DNA from: Oscillospiraceae bacterium | GTDB lineage: Bacteria > Bacillota > Clostridia > Oscillospirales > Oscillospiraceae | Direction of reading: 5' to 3' | Length of the DNA stretch: 6,545 bases | NCBI GenBank assembly: GCA_017420125.1 | Contig: JAFOJR010000179.1 | Coordinates: 1 to 6,545 of the forward strand | In this document: positions 4,721-6,545 of the stretch, one piece after another | How the letters are laid out: every line of letters begins with the position of its first letter | Numbering within the stretch: position 1 is the stretch's first letter | Notes under the pieces: generated by a model | Databases searched by the model: none | What the model saw: the letters and a program-made list of their open reading frames with translations, nothing else | Told to the model about the DNA's origin: nothing | Translations under genes and position numbers: made by a program

Positions 4721-6445
4721 ATGACATACCGGGAAGAATATCAAAAGTGGCTGAACTCTGGTGTATTGACAGATGCAGAAGAAGACGAATTGCTTTCGCT
4801 TGCCGATGCGGAGACAGAACTGGAAAGTCGATTTTACGGTCCACTGGAGTTTGGAACTGCAGGTTTACGGGGTGTAATGGGCTTAGGTTTGAATCGGATG
4901 AATCTGTATGTTATCCGCCATGTGACGGAAGCGTTTGCCCGGGTGATTTTAGAAGAAGATCCCGAAAATGCCAGCCAGGGAGTTGCTATTTGCTTTGATT
5001 GCAGAAACAACAGCGCAGAGTTTGCACGGGAAGCAGCCTGCGTAATGGCCAGCCATGGGATTTCCGTTCGACTGTTTGCGGATATGCGCCCCACACCGGA
5101 ATTGTCGTTTGCCATTCGTGCATATCATTGCATTGCGGGGATCAATATTACTGCCAGCCATAACCCGAAAGAATATAATGGTTATAAAGTATATTGGTCA
5201 GACGGCGCCCAGCTCCCACCAGCCAAGGCAGATGCCATTGCAAAAAAAATGGAAGAAATTGATTTGTTTTCTGATGTGAAAAAAATGGAGTATGCCGATG
5301 CAGTAGAAAATGGCCTGATCACTCTTTTGGGAATGGAAACAGATGAGACGTTTCTGCAAAAGGTGATGGAGCAGGCAATGAATCCAGAGGTAGTACAGAA
5401 AAGCGCCCAAAAGTTGACGATTGTTTACACCCCTTTTCATGGAACAGGGTATCGGCTGATTCCGGAAGCGCTACATCGTTTGGGAATTCAAAATCTAATC
5501 TGTGTTGAAGAGCAGATGATCATTGATGGCGATTTCCCTACGGTCAAAAGCCCAAATCCGGAGGAAGAAGCCAGTTTTGAGTTGGCTATCCCACTGGCCA
5601 AAGCCCATCAGGCGCAGCTCATTATTGGCTCGGATCCAGATGCAGATCGGGTTGGAATTATGGTTCGCAACGGGGAAGGGGAATATGAAGCCATTTCCGG
5701 AAACCGTACCGGGGTATTGCTGTTGGATTATATCTTACGGACACGCAAACAATTGGGAACACTGCCGGATCATGCAGCAGTATTAAAAAGCATTGTGACC
5801 ACGGATATGGCCCGTGCAGTGGCAGAGTCATATGGGGTTTCCTGTTTCGACACATTTACCGGATTTAAGTTCATGGCAGAGAAAAAGGGACAGTTGGAAC
5901 GGGCAGGAACTCATGAAGTGGTATTTTCTTATGAAGAGTCCTATGGCTATATGGTTGGCGATTACGTACGGGACAAGGATGCCGTAACAGCTTCCCTGCT
6001 TTTGGCAGAGATGGCGGCCTATTATGCATCAGAGCATATGACTCTGCTGGATGGGTTGGAACTTCTGTTCCAGCGGTATGGGTACTATGGCGACCGCACA
6101 ATGAATCTGGTCATGCCGGGGATCGATGGCCTTCAAAAAAGGAAGAACCTGATGGAACGGCTGCGCAAAACCCCATTGAAGAATATTGCAGGAACAAGAG
6201 TGCAGTTTATTTTAGACTACCAGAACGGCAAGAAAACCGATTTCATTGCAGGGACAGAAACAAATGTAGAACTTACGGGTTCTAACGTGCTTTGCTATGG
6301 ATTGGAGGATGGCACCAACTTTATTATCCGTCCCTCTGGGACAGAGCCAAAGATTAAAATTTATTTATTAACAAAGGCGGACAGCGCAAAAGAATGCCAG
6401 GAAAAAATAAAAACATATGCCGCTTTTGTAAATACACTGCAATAA
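4721..6445 (+). CDS. pgcA: Phospho-sugar mutase (alpha-phosphoglucomutase/phosphomannomutase family, PgcA-like)
   Basis: The 574-residue length fits the long PgcA/PGM2-type mutases of Firmicutes (about 570-585), not the shorter GlmM enzymes (about 450). Motifs in order: LEFGTAGLRG (42-51); the phosphoserine loop TASHNPKEYNGYKVYW with active Ser146; the magnesium loop SDPDADR (D305, D307, D309); the sugar-binding VFSYEESYGY (401-410); and the phosphate-binding RPSGTEPKIKIY (537-548). All four catalytic regions are intact. It should interconvert glucose 1- and 6-phosphate in the cytoplasm, feeding UDP-glucose for glycolipids, teichoic acids or capsule; mannose phosphate or phosphopentose use cannot be excluded. 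AAGGAG at 4707-4712 gives an 8-base spacing to ATG 4721, and the start follows the previous stop with no gap, so translation is probably coupled. A strong terminator follows 13 bases later, making this the last gene of the unit. A-runs of 8 and 7 bases (5242-5249, 5279-5285) occur in a variable part of domain I/II. Confidence 0.93.
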   Translation: MTYREEYQKWLNSGVLTDAEEDELLSLADAETELESRFYGPLEFGTAGLRGVMGLGLNRMNLYVIRHVTEAFARVILEEDPENASQGVAICFDCRNNSAEFAREAACVMASHGISVRLFADMRPTPELSFAIRAYHCIAGINITASHNPKEYNGYKVYWSDGAQLPPAKADAIAKKMEEIDLFSDVKKMEYADAVENGLITLLGMETDETFLQKVMEQAMNPEVVQKSAQKLTIVYTPFHGTGYRLIPEALHRLGIQNLICVEEQMIIDGDFPTVKSPNPEEEASFELAIPLAKAHQAQLIIGSDPDADRVGIMVRNGEGEYEAISGNRTGVLLLDYILRTRKQLGTLPDHAAVLKSIVTTDMARAVAESYGVSCFDTFTGFKFMAEKKGQLERAGTHEVVFSYEESYGYMVGDYVRDKDAVTASLLLAEMAAYYASEHMTLLDGLELLFQRYGYYGDRTMNLVMPGIDGLQKRKNLMERLRKTPLKNIAGTRVQFILDYQNGKKTDFIAGTETNVELTGSNVLCYGLEDGTNFIIRPSGTEPKIKIYLLTKADSAKECQEKIKTYAAFVNTLQ

Positions 6446-6458
6446 CAGACAGCATAAT

Positions 6459-6500
6459 AAGAACCAGTTGCTTCTTTTTATTGAGCAACTGGTTCTTTTA
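6459..6500 (+). terminator. Rho-independent terminator after pgcA
   Basis: GAACCAGTTGCT (6461-6472) pairs perfectly with AGCAACTGGTTC (6484-6495), extended by two A:T pairs to 6459/6497, around an 11-base T-rich loop. TTTT (6496-6499) follows the stem, with more A/T after it. It starts 13 bases after the mutase stop codon. On the minus strand the stem is followed by TTATTATG, so some bidirectional function is possible. Confidence 0.9.
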
Positions 6501-6545
6501 ATAAATTGCTTTCAATTTTACAGGATTATTGCACCCATTTTTCAA

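Noticed and set aside
4766..4794. TTGACA at 4766 as a -35 element inside the mutase gene
   Set aside because: No acceptable -10 element is found at 16-18 bases, and it is internal to a coding region.

Overview
The window is a compact, single-strand (+) stretch of a Gram-positive chromosome. Gene content, AGGAGG-type ribosome binding sites, moderate G+C (mid-40s % by eye) and the protein styles suggest a class Clostridia bacterium, possibly Oscillospiraceae/Ruminococcaceae. That placement is inference; no rRNA or marker here proves it. I see no tRNA, rRNA, CRISPR, insertion sequence or phage gene.

Layout: (1) Bases 3-506 hold the C-terminal part of a YycH (WalH)-like protein whose start lies upstream of the window. 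(2) Bases 547-1383 encode a YycI (WalI)-like protein with one N-terminal membrane anchor. In Firmicutes these two modulate the WalK sensor kinase, so walR/walK are expected just upstream. (3) A 247-base A/T-rich gap carries a good extended -10 promoter and a leader with small hairpins. (4) murA (1631-2923) makes the first committed peptidoglycan precursor and has all expected active-site residues. (5) An 82-base gap holds a strong G+C-rich hairpin. (6) A WalJ/YycJ-type metallo-beta-lactamase-fold protein (3006-3884) overlaps by 98 bases (7) rlmH (3787-4266), a 23S rRNA methyltransferase. (8) A zinc-ribbon plus DUF2007-like protein (4298-4720) abuts (9) a phosphoglucomutase/phosphomannomutase-family gene (4721-6445), closed by (10) a strong intrinsic terminator.

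The gene order YycH-YycI-(murA)-YycJ-RlmH resembles the walRKHIJ...rlmH neighbourhood of Bacillus. Here murA sits between walI and walJ with its own apparent promoter, and no htrA-type protease gene lies between walJ and rlmH. From the murA promoter to the final terminator I see no other convincing terminator, so murA, walJ, rlmH, the zinc-ribbon gene and the mutase may form one transcript. The theme is envelope building (MurA, a sugar-phosphate mutase feeding nucleotide sugars, Wal regulators) plus housekeeping (RlmH).

This is mostly a conserved core region. I do not find a clear new system. The points most worth a second look are the walJ/rlmH overlap with an extended WalJ tail, murA inside the wal cluster, the zinc-ribbon/DUF2007 gene fused end to end with the mutase gene, and the murA-walJ hairpin.
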